Part shown: in pieces, positions 63,672 through 64,000 of the stretch
How positions within the stretch are numbered: position 1 is the first letter of the stretch
How the letters are laid out: each line of letters starts with the position of its first letter
Assembly: GCA_028015205.1 (NCBI GenBank)
Contig: JAPWFG010000024.1
Coordinates: 744,001-808,000, forward strand
DNA length: 64,000 bases
Direction of reading: 5' to 3'
DNA from: Mytilisepta virgata
Taxonomy: Eukaryota; Mollusca; Bivalvia; Mytilida; Mytilidae
Notes under the pieces: model-generated
Told to the model about the DNA's origin: nothing
The model's database searches: none
The model's input: only the letters and a program-made list of their open reading frames with translations
Translations under genes and position numbers: made by a program

Positions 63672-64000
63672 TATCATGTGCTTTAGCGCAGCTGTTTATT
63701 TCACTTAACTGTTTTCAGATCATCATTATATCTAAAGACGAGGTTTATGTGTCATTCACGAAGAAGAGAAAATCTGGAAATTTTGTACAAAAACATATTC
63801 TTTTAACTGGCAGTTATTTAGTTTACCCGGGACTAGTTATAAAAGTCCCAGGTTTAATGTTGATTAATAAAAAAAATATTTTACATTGTATTATTATTAT
63901 TCCTTGTTTTCAAAAATGACAATGTGGTTCTAAATATTTAGAATAGGCTTTCTGAAAGTTGTCTTTTTAAATAAAATCAACCTCAGTATTTACTTTTTAA

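Overview
The window is an AT-rich, repeat-dense animal genome segment that looks like a bivalve mollusc, probably a mussel. The indications are tRNA-headed SINEs with a conserved CCACTGGACGTTAA tail, many short inverted-repeat transposons, long poly-G/C and TA runs, and immunoglobulin-superfamily exons. The species is inferred from memory of such repeats, not shown by any marker gene.

The centrepiece (33776-47042, 13,267 bp) is a complete, apparently intact Polinton/Maverick element (adintovirus-like endogenous DNA virus). It has 128-bp perfect terminal inverted repeats starting AGTAGTG and a 6-bp target duplication TTTGAT on both sides. It is visibly more GC- and CpG-rich than its surroundings. 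Its genes lie in four blocks. At the left end, on +, is a small OB-fold-like protein. A minus-strand block of eight tightly packed genes follows, listed 5' to 3': packaging ATPase, zinc-finger protein, a conserved Polinton protein (DUF8207-like), a small basic core-like protein, double jelly-roll major capsid protein, penton-like minor capsid protein, a glycine-rich pX/pVI-like protein, and a two-helix membrane protein. A + block encodes a zinc-ribbon/phospholipase A2 protein and a retroviral-type integrase with chromodomain. A final minus block encodes a fibre-like protein, an adenain-like cysteine protease and a protein-primed family B DNA polymerase. Together they provide replication, integration, capsid building, genome packaging and maturation.

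Several features of the element deserve attention. A motif close to TATAGATAAATG sits on or just before almost every start codon. The integrase frame has no ATG before its first catalytic Asp and overlaps the PLA2 gene in the -1 frame at an A9 run. The polymerase N-terminus and a separate zinc-finger gene are paralogous. Near-perfect hairpins lie between both pairs of convergent genes, and tandem repeats fill the two larger intergenic gaps.

Left of the Polinton, on the minus strand, is a host multi-exon gene (18291-33127): three Ig-like exons, one fibronectin III exon, a transmembrane exon and a basic cytoplasmic exon. All five upstream exons are phase 1-1. The Polinton lies about 650 bp upstream of the first exon seen, either in an intron or in the 5' flank.

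The rest is transposon-derived. The clearest case is nested: a 0.9-kb inverted-repeat element (copy A 12679-17944) was hit by a 1.66-kb element and by a 2.7-kb TTAA-flanked, THAP-encoding Kolobok-like transposon. An uninterrupted copy B at 48622-49523 shows the empty site. Other elements with recognisable target duplications are at 11778, 19149, 21263, 23843 and 49587. No other protein-coding gene is supported at 0-12 kb or 47-64 kb.
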